64,000 bases of DNA from CAWBAT01 sp963810905 (GCA_963810905.1 CAWEPG010000011.1:388959-452958); one strand, 5' to 3'. Counted from the stretch's first letter, positions 45,926 to 55,608 are shown. Translations and numbers: made by a program. Notes: a model not told the origin generated them from the sequence alone.

Positions 45926-46015
45926 ATGAGAGAAGGTAGCTGGCTGTTAATTTTTCTCGCCATATGGCTGGTGTTACAGATCTGGGTGTTGCCCAAATTT
46001 GGTGTGTCAACTTGA
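45926..46015 (+). CDS. Tiny membrane peptide (29 aa) behind osmC
   Basis: ATG three bases after the osmC TAA, with a GAGG ribosome site inside the osmC end. One hydrophobic helix (SWLLIFLAIWLVLQIWVLP) then KFGVST. I have a vague recollection of similar tiny proteins ending in LPKLGVPT in other bacteria. The stop is TGA, and the frame after it stays open for some codons (LSRNCS first), as in a possible selenocysteine site; I see no convincing SECIS, so I treat it as a stop. Confidence 0.5.
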   Translation: MREGSWLLIFLAIWLVLQIWVLPKFGVST

Positions 46016-46359
46016 CTGTCCCGAAACTGCTCAGTTGAGCGTAAGTCAGCCGACTCTCTTCGGGAAAAACCGACTCCGTCGAATGACTCTACAAATCAAA
46101 TTCACAAATAGATTTCAGGATCCTTTAACCGCTGATCGTGTCTGCTTCTTCTAAGATGCCTGCCACGGGTTCCGCCACGTACCATGAGATCAACCCAGGC
46201 TTGTCTATGACCCGGTTTTGATGTCCTTCCCTTAATTTTCAATCCGTTCTGCGCCTAGAGAACAATTTAGCATTTCAGTCTTTTTCATCGTTCAACCTCT
46301 TGAATTCTTCAATTCAATCGGGGAAAATCGGTTCAACCGGCCTGTGAGAGGAGAACCTG
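46016..46359. other. Intergenic region
   Basis: About 344 bases between the small membrane peptide and the TPR gene. No gene or hairpin of note; a GAGAGGAG ribosome site ends it. Confidence 0.35.
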
Positions 46360-48018
46360 ATGACTACGATCCAATCTACGATGGATTTAAGTTTCATTCG
46401 TATCTTAACGATCATTCTTATGTTGACGACATTCTGTATCTCTCTGCCTCACTCAGCCGCTGCTCAACACCAGCATGAGTCAGAAAGCGAAAAGCCCCCG
46501 ATGCTTCTCAGTGGTCTCGGTACTCATTCCCACCCGATCACCACCCAAAATCCTGAAGCACAAAAATTTTTTGACCAAGGATTATCGCTGTTATATGGAT
46601 TCAACCGATATGAAGCGCTGCGTTCCTTTCGGCGTGCTGCCGAATTGGATCCGGAGGCGTTAATGCCTTACTGGGGGATGGCCATGGCCCAGGGACCGTA
46701 CATCAATATTGATCTTGATGGCGGCATCCAAATGAAAGAGTCGTGCGAAGCAGTTCAAGCCGGGTTGGCATTACGTACCCATGGCTCAGAACGAGAGCGT
46801 GGTTATATTGACGCGGTGGCTTCGCGCTGTCCGGATTATCGTCCAACCGATTACATCCGAGTGATGAAGGAACTCGCACAAAGGTATCCAGATGATCTGG
46901 ATGCAGCAACTCTCTATGCAGATAGTCTTATGGTTCCAGTCCGTTGGAAATGGTGGCTTCCCGATGGCACACCAGCCGAGGGGATGGACGACGCTGTGAA
47001 GGTTTTGGAAGGAGTATTGCGAAGAGACCCCGATCATCCTGGAGCTAATCATTACTACATTCATGCCGTGGAAATGTCACCAAACCCGGAGAGGGCAATT
47101 CCCAGTGCGCAAAGATTGATGGGAGTCGTGCCGGCCGCAGGTCACTTAGTCCACATGCCCGGACACATTTGGTTGCTCGTGGGCGATTATGAGCTTGCCG
47201 CTGAAGTCAACGAAAACGCCGCTGAACGAGACCGGGAATATATGAAGCTTACCGGAGTGTACGGGAGCTCTTATACTGGATACTACATCCACAATCTCCA
47301 TTTCATTGCCTACGCCCGTCAAATGCAGGGCCGTATGACGGACGCCATTCGTTCCGCTGAAACCATTAGCGAGTCAACGTCACCGCTTGTCAAGGAAATG
47401 CCCATGATGGTGGATGCCTTCGTTTCGGCTCCGCTTTTTGCCTTGCTTCGATTCCAGCAATGGGATGCGTTGCTCGCTCTTAAGGCCCCAGATCCGCAAT
47501 TGGTCAGTTCCACTGCTCTTTGGCATTTCGGTCGAGCGATTGCGTTTACAGCAAAAGGGAAACGTCAGGACGCTCTTCAGGAAAGGAATGTATTTGAAGC
47601 CGCACGCAGCATGATTCCCAAAGACTGGCTTTGGCTAAATAACAAGGCGAGCGACATTCTCGCTTTAGCCTCCGCCATTCTGGACGCGCGAATGGCTGAA
47701 AATGACCGGGCATCCATCCCGTATTGGGAGCGCGCCGTCGCGTTAGAGGATACTCTTGTCTATGACGAGCCCCCGCCGTGGTTCTATCCGGTTCGGGAAT
47801 CGTTGGGTGGGGCTTTGCTCCGCGCCGGCATGGCCGTTCAGGCTGAGGCTGTCTTGAGGGAAGGATTGCGCCGCCGCCCTCGTAATGGCAGGATGCTCTT
47901 TGGTCTCATGAAAAGTCTGGAGGCACAGCAAAAGATGGACGCCGCCGCAATGGTGCAAAAGGAATTCGAGTCTGCCTGGAAAAACGCAGACACAATCCTT
48001 CGGATTGAGTATCTGTAG
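46360..48018 (+). CDS. Secreted tetratricopeptide-repeat protein
   Basis: 552 residues. A signal peptide (to about residue 35, LPHSAAAQ) is followed by HQHESES, a His-rich stretch. TPR-like helices begin at FFDQGLSLLYGFNRYEALRSFRRAAELDPEALMPYWGMAMAQGPY and continue through AEVNENAAERDREY and YWERAVALEDT to the end. Conserved HPGANHYYIHAVEMSPNPERA and AGHLVHMPGHIW suggest a metal- or ligand-binding pocket, seen in this family in Acidobacteriota. Function unknown; likely periplasmic. Confidence 0.75.
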   Translation: MTTIQSTMDLSFIRILTIILMLTTFCISLPHSAAAQHQHESESEKPPMLLSGLGTHSHPITTQNPEAQKFFDQGLSLLYGFNRYEALRSFRRAAELDPEALMPYWGMAMAQGPYINIDLDGGIQMKESCEAVQAGLALRTHGSERERGYIDAVASRCPDYRPTDYIRVMKELAQRYPDDLDAATLYADSLMVPVRWKWWLPDGTPAEGMDDAVKVLEGVLRRDPDHPGANHYYIHAVEMSPNPERAIPSAQRLMGVVPAAGHLVHMPGHIWLLVGDYELAAEVNENAAERDREYMKLTGVYGSSYTGYYIHNLHFIAYARQMQGRMTDAIRSAETISESTSPLVKEMPMMVDAFVSAPLFALLRFQQWDALLALKAPDPQLVSSTALWHFGRAIAFTAKGKRQDALQERNVFEAARSMIPKDWLWLNNKASDILALASAILDARMAENDRASIPYWERAVALEDTLVYDEPPPWFYPVRESLGGALLRAGMAVQAEAVLREGLRRRPRNGRMLFGLMKSLEAQQKMDAAAMVQKEFESAWKNADTILRIEYL

Positions 48019-48095
48019 ATTTACAGCTAACCGCCTGGAGGGTAGCAGGGTCAAGCTCCAGCGTGGCTGATCGGGAGAAACTTATAGAAGTAGAA

Positions 48096-48647
48096 TTAGT
48101 TTTGTGTGGCAGGCGTTGCCGTGGGGTTCGAGGTCCCTGAAGAGGCACGAGCCGGATGTCTTAGTTCAGCGTCTGGACTCGGATGTCTGTTCTCGCACTG
48201 CATCTCAAATATCCGGTTCATGGTATGACTCACAGAATTCCTCGTTGAATTTCCAGACCAGATATCCTGGCAGTTAGTTTCCACAACTGGAGCAGTTGCT
48301 CTTTGGTAGTAGAGTCTTTCGCCATTCAAAAACTCGGGTTGAAAAAGTTGGTCGTCAATGAAGGGCTCCGAGTAATCATCAGCCCAGTAAAATGGGGAAA
48401 AGAAACCCGGACTGTAAAGGCGGTGGCGATAGAAAGCCCCTCGGTATGAGGCCCTGAAATTTGAGCCGCCAATCGGATAAGGCCGGATATTGGAGCCATA
48501 ATGTCCACGACCGCCGCCGAAGCCAGCATGCCCGTGGTGCCCTCCCTGGAGAGACCTGCCTGCCCCAAAATTCCCGCGCCCCTGACCTTCCATGTGACCA
48601 ACAAAAAGCATGCCCAAGAGGAGATATAACGTTACCTCTCTCTTCAT
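48096..48647 (-). CDS. Secreted Gly/His-rich protein
   Basis: 183 residues. Residues 1-20 are a signal peptide. Residues 22-55 are Gly/His/Arg-rich (GGHHGHAGFGGGRGHYG), followed by an aromatic-rich stretch (Tyr, Phe, Pro) and a Ser/Thr/Pro-rich tail. Such low-complexity secreted proteins are often envelope or surface components. No family recognised. Confidence 0.6.
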   Translation of the reverse strand: MKREVTLYLLLGMLFVGHMEGQGRGNFGAGRSLQGGHHGHAGFGGGRGHYGSNIRPYPIGGSNFRASYRGAFYRHRLYSPGFFSPFYWADDYSEPFIDDQLFQPEFLNGERLYYQRATAPVVETNCQDIWSGNSTRNSVSHTMNRIFEMQCENRHPSPDAELRHPARASSGTSNPTATPATQN

Positions 48648-48864
48648 CGCTTTCCCCTGGAAGAGAATTTGATCTACTCAATTCCTATGATCTTATTTTA
48701 CCGTCAAAACGTAATCTGGGCGTCATTTTTTTAAAACGGATGCTTCGGATTTATTTCAAATCGCTTTCCAGCGTGAATTTCAGCCTATGATCCGATTTCT
48801 ATTCTCGAAACATAATTTGAGAAAGTCGATTGTAATCATTGAAGATAGATGAGACTAGATTCTC

Positions 48865-50073
48865 CTAACCATACCGTTCGCGCAAGACAGTCGCAGCTTT
48901 TACCATCGCCTGCAGCTTTCGGGTGGCAATTTCTACATTGCTGACAGGACGGGAGGAGAAGGTACCAAATCCACAATCAGGATTCAGGAAGATTCGTTCG
49001 GCAGGCAGATAACGGAGCGCCTCTTCAACACGAGAAACAATGGCTGCAACGGACTCGATTTCTGGGGACCGGGGATTCGTCACACCAAGCCCTAGCTCTT
49101 TATTTTCTGCAATTTCCTTCGAACTTAGCAGAGCCGCGAGTTCACCGGCCCGGGGTGTCGCAAATTCCAGAACGAGTTGCTTCACCTTAAGCCGGGAAAG
49201 ATACGAAGTCAGCGGATGATAGGAACCTTTGAGTAAAATGGCTTCCTGCTGACTCCAATTCCCTCGACAAATGTGCAGACCAATTCGCACATCCGATAAC
49301 CCTTCAACCACTCGATTGATCAGATCGACTGCAAATTCCAATTCCTCTGCCGGATCCTTCCGCGCCGCCAGGGCTGCGCACATGAACGTTCGGGTCTGCC
49401 CTTGGGTAAAAACCAATTCCGTCAATACGGGCTCGTCCAATTGAATGAAATCCGCCCCTGCGTCGCGCAACTCACGGACTTCCGCGCGCAAGAGGCGCAC
49501 AACGTCTTCAGCAAGGTCCTCTTTGGTAGGGTAAATGGGGCGAGTCACCTCTTTAACCCACATCGCCCTTGTCAGCAGGTAGGGACCCGGAAGCGGAATC
49601 TTAATGGAGCGGTCTGTGTATTGACGTAAAAACCGAAACTCATTTACAGCCAGCGGGAGCCGTCGCTCGAGGCGTCCTGTGCAAGTCGGATTGTTGATGG
49701 CAAAGGCAGGTACATCCAAAGTTTGCAGGATACGCTCAAACCCGGCCTTGTCTTCTACCAAATCCAGCATTTCTGCGAGCGAGGTCAGTCTCACACCGTT
49801 CAACTTTTCAGCCACAAATGAATAAAAGCTGTCACGCCGTTGTTCCCCGTCGGTCACCATATCGACACCAGCCTCTTCTTGCAGACGCAGTACTTCAAGA
49901 ACCGCGGCATCGGCGATCTGATCAAAGTCGGATTCGGGAACTAAACCACGTTGTTTCCGCCGTTGGGCACGAAGAACTTCAGGAGAACGCGGCCAGCTTC
50001 CAACTGTGGTGACTGGGAAGAGAGGCAGCTTTCTGGTCAGGTTTATTCGGGGTGGAGCCGGTGGGGAAATCAC
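48865..50073 (-). CDS. Methionine-synthase II-like (MetE C-terminal domain) protein
   Basis: 402 residues, one MetE-type TIM barrel. FPVTTVGSWPRSPEVLRAQRR is the family start; FIQLDEPVLTEL gives the substrate-binding Asp/Glu; zinc ligands are in IGLHICRGNWSQ and LNPDCGFGTF. It lacks the N-terminal MetE domain, as do many homologues that transfer methyl groups to other thiols. Its start overlaps the stop of the PhnD-like gene (ATGA), so it belongs to that operon. Full methionine synthesis is uncertain. Confidence 0.8.
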   Translation of the reverse strand: MISPPAPPRINLTRKLPLFPVTTVGSWPRSPEVLRAQRRKQRGLVPESDFDQIADAAVLEVLRLQEEAGVDMVTDGEQRRDSFYSFVAEKLNGVRLTSLAEMLDLVEDKAGFERILQTLDVPAFAINNPTCTGRLERRLPLAVNEFRFLRQYTDRSIKIPLPGPYLLTRAMWVKEVTRPIYPTKEDLAEDVVRLLRAEVRELRDAGADFIQLDEPVLTELVFTQGQTRTFMCAALAARKDPAEELEFAVDLINRVVEGLSDVRIGLHICRGNWSQQEAILLKGSYHPLTSYLSRLKVKQLVLEFATPRAGELAALLSSKEIAENKELGLGVTNPRSPEIESVAAIVSRVEEALRYLPAERIFLNPDCGFGTFSSRPVSNVEIATRKLQAMVKAATVLRERYG

Positions 50074-50895
50074 TTCTCGAAGTCTTCAAAAAAATGTTGT
50101 TGAGCTACTGCCTCAGTCAAAGCACGATAGCCACTGGTGCGCCCTGGCAACCATGCCTTCAGCCCTTCCATGTCCATCATGGCGCGATGATCCGGATTGT
50201 TGTAGCTCATGCGGAACAGCACCTCGAGCCAATCTGCTTCCCGCTCGGCTGGAAAGCTGTCTTTGACCGTGAAATTGCAATGGTCGAAGGGCTGTGTCGT
50301 CGCCAGGGATACAAGGGTCTCGGGATTTGCCGTCCCGTCCGCCTGCCAAGTCTGCCAGTTCAGGTCCAGAATGGCACACGCGTCGCAGTTACCGCTTTGG
50401 AGGCAGCGCAGAGCCTCTAATTCGCCTCCAACATGATCTCCGTGTTTTCCCACCATCAGGTCAAAGCGTCTTACTTGAACATCTTTATAAGGTTCCAGTC
50501 CCACCGCAGCTAAATGATGCAAAGGAAGCAAAGTCGCCTGAGGGGAATCTTTGGCACCCGTCGCGACCGTCTTTCCGCGCAAGTCTTCTACCCGCTGAAT
50601 GCCGCTTTGCTTGCCGCACAATCCAGTGAGTGATGCGATCCCGATCGGTGTCGCGCATCGCAATGGCACGGCACTTCCCGGAATTGCGCCGTTGCGCGTC
50701 TACCCAGGCTAGTGGCGAGTTCCAAGCGATGTGGATATGGCCGGCGAGTAAGGCATCGACTTGCAGTTCATAATTCGAATAAAAAACCGAATCCATGGGA
50801 CAGCCCTCGGACTTAAAGAAATCTTTGATGATCTCCCAGATCACGACCACTTTGGGATCGTAAACGACGGCTCCGACCAGGATGGGGGAAGGCAT
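50070..50895 (-). pseudogene. PhnD-like substrate-binding-fold protein without signal peptide (one frameshift)
   Basis: About 275 residues repaired; the break lies near 50640. AAGGAGAA precedes the ATG. The fold is of the phosphate/phosphonate (PhnD) periplasmic family: VFYSNYELQVDALLAGHIHIAWNSPLAWVDAQ, then VEDLRGKTVATGAKDSPQATLLPLHHLAA and LRCLQSGNCDACAILDLNW. There is no export signal, which is unusual: it would sit in the cytoplasm. Related leaderless proteins are sensors or enzymes. It is coupled to the MetE-like gene downstream. Confidence 0.65.
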
Positions 50896-50942
50896 TCAAA
50901 TTCTCCTTGAGTGTATTTTCAATCGCAGATGACAGTTTCAAA

Positions 50943-52090
50943 TTAAAATAAGTTCATGCCGCACAATGCCCGTCCAATAAATTCATGCAAGACATCTGAG
51001 GTTGGCGCCATCACGCCGGATGCCCGGGCATCTCGGAAGTTGCGTTCCAAACTGAGGTGCTTGCTGAAAGCCGCGCCGCCGCAGGTCTGCATCCCCCAAT
51101 CCGTGACACGGATCGCTGCCTCGGCGCCTGCCACTTTGGACCCGAGTACCAATAACATCGCATTCGCGGCACCCTCTTCTAATGCATCCAGCGTCGCCAG
51201 CAAATAGGCGCGGGCACGGTCTGTTTCGATTCTCATCTGAGCCAGTCGGGCACGGAGATTGGGTAAATCCGATAAACGGCTGTTCATATGTTCCAATTTA
51301 GCTGCTGTTAAATGGGCAGCGGCCGTCTGCGTGGCCGCCTCTGCAATCCCCACCGAAATCGCGGCATTACCCAGATTAAACCAGGGCAATATCTCAAGCA
51401 TGCGAGGAAAGCCCTGACTGGGCTCGCACAACGCCCGTTCCAGTGGAATCTCACACTGATCCAAAGCCATGGGAGCGCTCGCATTGCCTCGCATCCCCAG
51501 ACTGTTCCACACACCGCTTACCCCTACCCCGGCATCTCCTTTTCGGACAAGATATAGAGCCGTATCATTCGCTTGCTCGCCACCGGGTGTTCGCGTAGAG
51601 ACCACATATCCATCGGCTTCTCCTGCCGATGTCACCCAGGATTTCTGGGCCTGCAAAATAATGTTGCCATTCTTTTTGATGCCCTGGCTAACTGGAGCCC
51701 AGAAATGGCTCCGCGAGCCTTTTTCGCTCCATGCTAGTGTGGAGAGATGCTCCCCGCGGGCAGCCTGCCGCAAGGTTTCCTCATGTCCTTTAGGATGGGC
51801 CGTGTAGCAAGCGCAGCCGCACAAGTGCATCAAATAGACCATCCCCGTCGAAGCGCAGCGCCGGGCAACTTCTTCGAGAACCGCACAGGACGTGCGCATC
51901 CCTTCACCCAGTCCACCATATTCCTGGGGAATCGCTAATCCCAGGAATCCGTGCTTCGCCAGCGCTTTCATGTTCTCCCGCGGAAAGCGGCCCTTTTCAT
52001 CGACTTCTGCCGCATTGGGGCAATATTTTCGTCAGCGAGACGACGGATCTGTTCGATCAAAGCGCCCTGTTTTTCGTTGAGTCGGTACAT
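50943..52090 (-). CDS. Acyl-CoA dehydrogenase-like flavoprotein (frameshift near 52018)
   Basis: About 382 residues after repair. AAGGAGAACT precedes the ATG at 52090. A missing base in CCCAAT near 52018 separates the first 25 residues from the rest, which reads ALAKHGFLGLAIPQEYGGLG, EVARRCASTGMVYLMH, SWVTSAGEADGYVVST, and DWGMQTCGGAAFSKHLSLERNFRDARA. The catalytic Glu of mid-chain acyl-CoA dehydrogenases cannot be placed with confidence. Members of this flavoprotein superfamily also include SfnB/DszC-type monooxygenases acting on sulfur compounds. Adjacent genes suggest a sulfur or methyl-thiol pathway. Confidence 0.7.
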
Positions 52091-52399
52091 AGTTCTCCTT
52101 GAGCAATCTGGGGTTATAGCATTCTTATATCGGATTTGGTTTGCTGAGAGTTACCCGCTCCTAGACAGATCGAAGAGATCGCCACAGTTGGAGCATTGCC
52201 CGCCGTAGGGCTTTTCAGTACTACCGAGCTCACCATTCAAATAGTCCTCCCTCACAAATGGACGGAACAAACTCCATTCCTACGAAGCTTCTCCAATCGT
52301 TCCCAACTTATCGATTTCTACGAGAGGATAAGGGTAGGTTGATTGAGGAAAGAGATGATTTCCACAGCATACTCGGAAGTGAATCCACAATCTAAAAGA
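52091..52399. other. Intergenic region
   Basis: About 309 bases between two same-strand genes; no reading frame or strong hairpin seen. It may hold a promoter for the acyl-CoA-dehydrogenase-like operon. Confidence 0.35.
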
Positions 52400-52945
52400 C
52401 TAAACAGTGATCTGTAACTCCAAAGCAAGATTTACGGCTCGCCGCAATGTGTTGACAAGGGGTGATTGAGCCAGCACCTCTTCCCAGATCTGCCGTAAAG
52501 TCGAGGCTTCGGCCTCTGCGCTAACATACAAAGTTCCAGTGATCGTCTCGAAGCCAGGATGACCTTTTTCCCCAATCACCCCCAAGAACACCAACGGATT
52601 GTTGAGGCAACCAGAAATGCTGACTTCCGTTTCATGCAACTGGATTGCCCTTCGGGCGGCACTCACGGCAAATCCTGTGAGAAGATCCCCACCCAGCGCG
52701 CCTAGCAAATATTCAACCGCGCTCGGATGCGGGTCGGCAGCTCTGAAACTGGCCTGCCCGCAGACAGTGAATACCTGGTTTCGGGCATAGGCCGCGGCTT
52801 CGACCCGTTCACTTCCGCGAGCGCGAACGGTCCAACTATAACTTGCGCCCGAAGCTCGATCGTGGGATTCGAAAGAACGGAGCTGAGAACTCCCGGAATC
52901 CGAAGTTTCTGGATTTTTTGTATCCACGACTTTTTCTGTCACCAT
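52400..52945 (-). CDS. OsmC family protein, second copy
   Basis: About 181 residues; start set at the ATG two codons into the open frame. OsmC-like core: ASYSWTVRARGSERVEAAAYARNQVFTV, then HPSAVEYLLGALGGDLLTGFAV and SISGCLNNPLVFLGVIGEKGHPGFETITGTLYV. The first redox Cys of Ohr/OsmC is replaced (LGALGGDLLTG), so peroxidase activity is doubtful; related members occur in sulfur-relay loci. It precedes the acyl-CoA-dehydrogenase-like operon. Confidence 0.75.
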   Translation of the reverse strand: MVTEKVVDTKNPETSDSGSSQLRSFESHDRASGASYSWTVRARGSERVEAAAYARNQVFTVCGQASFRAADPHPSAVEYLLGALGGDLLTGFAVSAARRAIQLHETEVSISGCLNNPLVFLGVIGEKGHPGFETITGTLYVSAEAEASTLRQIWEEVLAQSPLVNTLRRAVNLALELQITV

Positions 52946-52983
52946 GTGCAAGAGGCAGCTAACTAAATTAAAATCATCCTTAT

Positions 52984-53565
52984 TTATTTCACGGCCTGCT
53001 CAATGGCCTCCACAACTTTTTCACTCTCGGGAGTATCTTTAGAATCGAAACGGGCAACGATATTGCCATTCTTATCAATCAAGAACTTGCTAAAGTTCCA
53101 CTTAATCTCTCCCGCAAATTTCGGGTCGGTTTTTTCTTCCGTCAAAAACTGGTAGAGTGGATTTTTGTCAGGGCCTTTCACCGAAATCTTGGAAAACATG
53201 GGAAACGTCACATGGTAACGAGTTGAGCAAAAAGTTTTGATTTCTTGATCGGTGCCTGGCTCCTGAGCGCCAAAATTATTAGCCGGAAAGCCGAGAATCA
53301 CGAATCCCTGATCTTTATACTTCAGGTAGATTTTCTGCAGTCCCTCATATTGCGGAGTGTAGCCACACTGGCTGGCAACGTTCACCAGCAGAAGGGCCTT
53401 CCCGCGGTATTGATCCAATTTCACTTCTTTGCCATCAATGCTCTTAAGAACAAAATCATAGATCAATGGAGTATTGCCTCCTTTCGAAGAATCTCCTGCC
53501 TGAACCCAGGAGGAGACACTCGCGCAGATTAACATGATGGCCACAAACGCAGCAATTTTCTTCAT
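52984..53565 (-). CDS. Glutathione-peroxidase-family protein, exported
   Basis: 193 residues with a signal peptide (residues 1-23, cleaved after VQA). The GPx triad is visible: LLVNVASQCGYTPQYEGLQ (Cys67, not Sec), FPANNFGAQEPGTDQEI (Gln), and IKWNFSKFLIDKNG (Trp). The preserved FCSTRYHVTFPMFSKI resolving-Cys region suggests thioredoxin-dependent peroxide reduction. Export places it in the periplasm. AGGAGG-type ribosome site. Confidence 0.9.
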   Translation of the reverse strand: MKKIAAFVAIMLICASVSSWVQAGDSSKGGNTPLIYDFVLKSIDGKEVKLDQYRGKALLLVNVASQCGYTPQYEGLQKIYLKYKDQGFVILGFPANNFGAQEPGTDQEIKTFCSTRYHVTFPMFSKISVKGPDKNPLYQFLTEEKTDPKFAGEIKWNFSKFLIDKNGNIVARFDSKDTPESEKVVEAIEQAVK

Positions 53566-53782
53566 TGAATGTCCTCCTAGGCTGAATGGATTAAGTACTT
53601 AGACAATCTATCTCCAGTTGAGTACCTCAATAATTTAACACCTGAACAGAGCCGTTCGGAAAAGAAATTCTGATTAAACAAAACCAACTCTGGCGAAACA
53701 CAGCCGCCTAATCCCTTTGGTGTCGGATAACCATTCTGCCCTCGTTCCCTTTGCCACGGAGCGGGACAACACGCTTACTGGA

Positions 53783-53813
53783 AGCAACCCTCTACTCCAG
53801 GAAGAGGGTTGCT
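53783..53813. terminator. Strong hairpin between ALDH and GPx genes
   Basis: AGCAACCCTCT-ACTCCAGGA-AGAGGGTTGCT, a perfect 11-bp stem with a 9-base loop, 28 bases beyond the aldehyde dehydrogenase stop on the minus strand. No T-run, so perhaps not intrinsic; still a likely transcript end. Confidence 0.45.
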
Positions 53814-53840
53814 CTCCGACAGGCTTAATTCAATTCGGAG

Positions 53841-55340
53841 CTAACCTATTCTGGCGCAGACAGCTTTGACTTCAGTATACATCTCGAGCACATCATGCCC
53901 CATCTCTCTTCCCCATCCAGACTGTTTGTAGCCACCGAACGGCAAAGCAGCGTCGAAAATGTTATAGCAGTTGATCCAAACTGTCCCCGCACGCAACTTG
54001 GAGGCCAAGTGATGTGCCTTAGTAATATCCGATGTCCAGATTCCTGCTGCCAGACCATACGCGGAGTCGTTGGCCCTGGGCATGACTTCATCAAGATCCT
54101 TGAACGGGAGCGCTGCTACGACGGGGCCAAAAATTTCTTCCTCGACCACTTTCATTCTTTCGTTTGTATTCACCAGAACTGTCGGTTCGACAAAGTATCC
54201 TTTTCCTGGGATTTTGTGTCCTCCTGCAATCGCGCTCGCTCCCTCGGCTAAACCTGCCTCCAGATACCCACATACCCGGTCGAGCTGCTCAGTGGATACC
54301 AGGGGTCCCATTTCGGTGGCCGGGTCAAATCCCGATCCTAATTTGATCTTCTTTGCCAGGGCAGCCACGCCATCGACCACCTTGTCAAAAATAGTGCTTT
54401 CCACATAGAGGCGTGAGCCGGCACAGCAGCACTGGCCATGATTGAAGAAAATGGCGCTTGCGGCTCCCTGCACGGCAGTTTCGATGTCCGCGTCCTTCAG
54501 AATAATGTTGGGAGATTTTCCACCCAGTTCAAGGGAGACTTTCTTGAGATTACCGGCTGCAGCTTGGACGATGAGTTTGCCCACCTCAGTTGAACCGGTA
54601 AAAGCCACCTTATCCACATCCGGGTGGCTCGCCAATGCGGCTCCTGCATTACCGTAGCCGGTAACAATATTCACAACTCCTTCGGGAAATCCTGCCTCAA
54701 CAATCAATTCCCCAAGCCGTAATGCTGACAGAGGAGTCTGTTCTGCTGGTTTCAGGATGACTGTGCAACCAGACGCTAAGGCAGGGCCTAATTTCCAGGC
54801 TGCCATGAGCAACGGGAAATTCCATGGGATGATCTGGGCGACCACGCCCACCGGTTCACGCAGCGTATACGCGTGGTAGACGGCCCCAGGCGTATAGGGA
54901 ACAGAAATGGGAATGGTGTGACCTTCGATCTTCGTGGCCCAACCGGCCATATAGCGGAATAAATCCGCCGCCAGCGGGACATCTGCCACTCGAGCTACCG
55001 TCAGCGGTTTGCCATTGTCGAGACTTTCAAGCTCCGCAAATTCTTCAAGATGCTTTTCAATCAGATCGCCCAGTTTCCAAATCAGACGACCACGCTCAGA
55101 AGGCGTCATCTTGGGCCACGGACCCTTTTCAAAGGCAGACCGTGCTGCTTTCACGGCCCGATCGACGTCGTCTTTATCTCCTTCAGCCACTCGGGCGAGA
55201 ACTTCTCCAGTGGCGGGATTGTATGTGGGGAAAGTCTTTCTTGAGGCTGCATCTTCCCAGCGATTGTTGATCAACAGTCTTCCCTGTTTCGCCAGAGTTA
55301 AACTGACGCGGGGATCAATTTGAATTGCGGGTGCATTCAT
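53841..55340 (-). CDS. NAD(P)-dependent aldehyde dehydrogenase
   Basis: 499 residues. Catalytic elements: VSLELGGKSPNIILKDAD (Glu271), FFNHGQCCCAGSRLYV (Cys305), and IIPWNFPLLMAAWKLGPAL (Asn174). It matches the ALDH1/2-like, retinaldehyde/acetaldehyde-type group. GGAGGAGCT precedes the ATG. It oxidises an aldehyde to the acid in the cytoplasm. The adjacent peroxidase and OsmC genes suggest detoxification of reactive carbonyls. Confidence 0.9.
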   Translation of the reverse strand: MNAPAIQIDPRVSLTLAKQGRLLINNRWEDAASRKTFPTYNPATGEVLARVAEGDKDDVDRAVKAARSAFEKGPWPKMTPSERGRLIWKLGDLIEKHLEEFAELESLDNGKPLTVARVADVPLAADLFRYMAGWATKIEGHTIPISVPYTPGAVYHAYTLREPVGVVAQIIPWNFPLLMAAWKLGPALASGCTVILKPAEQTPLSALRLGELIVEAGFPEGVVNIVTGYGNAGAALASHPDVDKVAFTGSTEVGKLIVQAAAGNLKKVSLELGGKSPNIILKDADIETAVQGAASAIFFNHGQCCCAGSRLYVESTIFDKVVDGVAALAKKIKLGSGFDPATEMGPLVSTEQLDRVCGYLEAGLAEGASAIAGGHKIPGKGYFVEPTVLVNTNERMKVVEEEIFGPVVAALPFKDLDEVMPRANDSAYGLAAGIWTSDITKAHHLASKLRAGTVWINCYNIFDAALPFGGYKQSGWGREMGHDVLEMYTEVKAVCARIG

Positions 55341-55446
55341 AGCTCCTCCTTCTCACGAGTTCCTTTCGAACCATCTTGTTTGCAAGTTAATTCATTATAG
55401 ATTCCCTTTTGGAACAACTCAAGCAAACTGCAGGGGCAAAGGGGGA

Positions 55447-55584
55447 TTACCTCCTTCTTACGAATAAAGGGTACGACTTCTTCGTCTTCTCCATGTTTGA
55501 GATGGCATTGGTAACGACATAAGGGTTAACGGGGCTGAGTTTGACGAAGTCCTGGTGATGCTCCTCGGCCGGAATCCTTCTCCC
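55447..55584 (-). pseudogene. Remnant of the 3' end of msrA
   Basis: A minus-strand frame between two stops reads IPAEEHHQDFVKLSPVNPYV...NMEKTKKSYPLF, the last 40 or so residues of peptide methionine sulfoxide reductase A (usually FYPAEDYHQDF...NxPYI...LPKxENLKxxFP). No catalytic domain is present upstream; the stop before it and the Oar-like gene end cut it off. Likely a relic left by recombination. Confidence 0.5.
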
Positions 55585-55608
55585 TTAAGATCCGACTTAT
55601 AAGGGTTG

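Noticed and set aside
46013..46015. TGA as selenocysteine codon in the tiny membrane peptide
   Set aside because: No convincing SECIS and no Sec genes in the window; the hydrogenase and peroxidase here use Cys.
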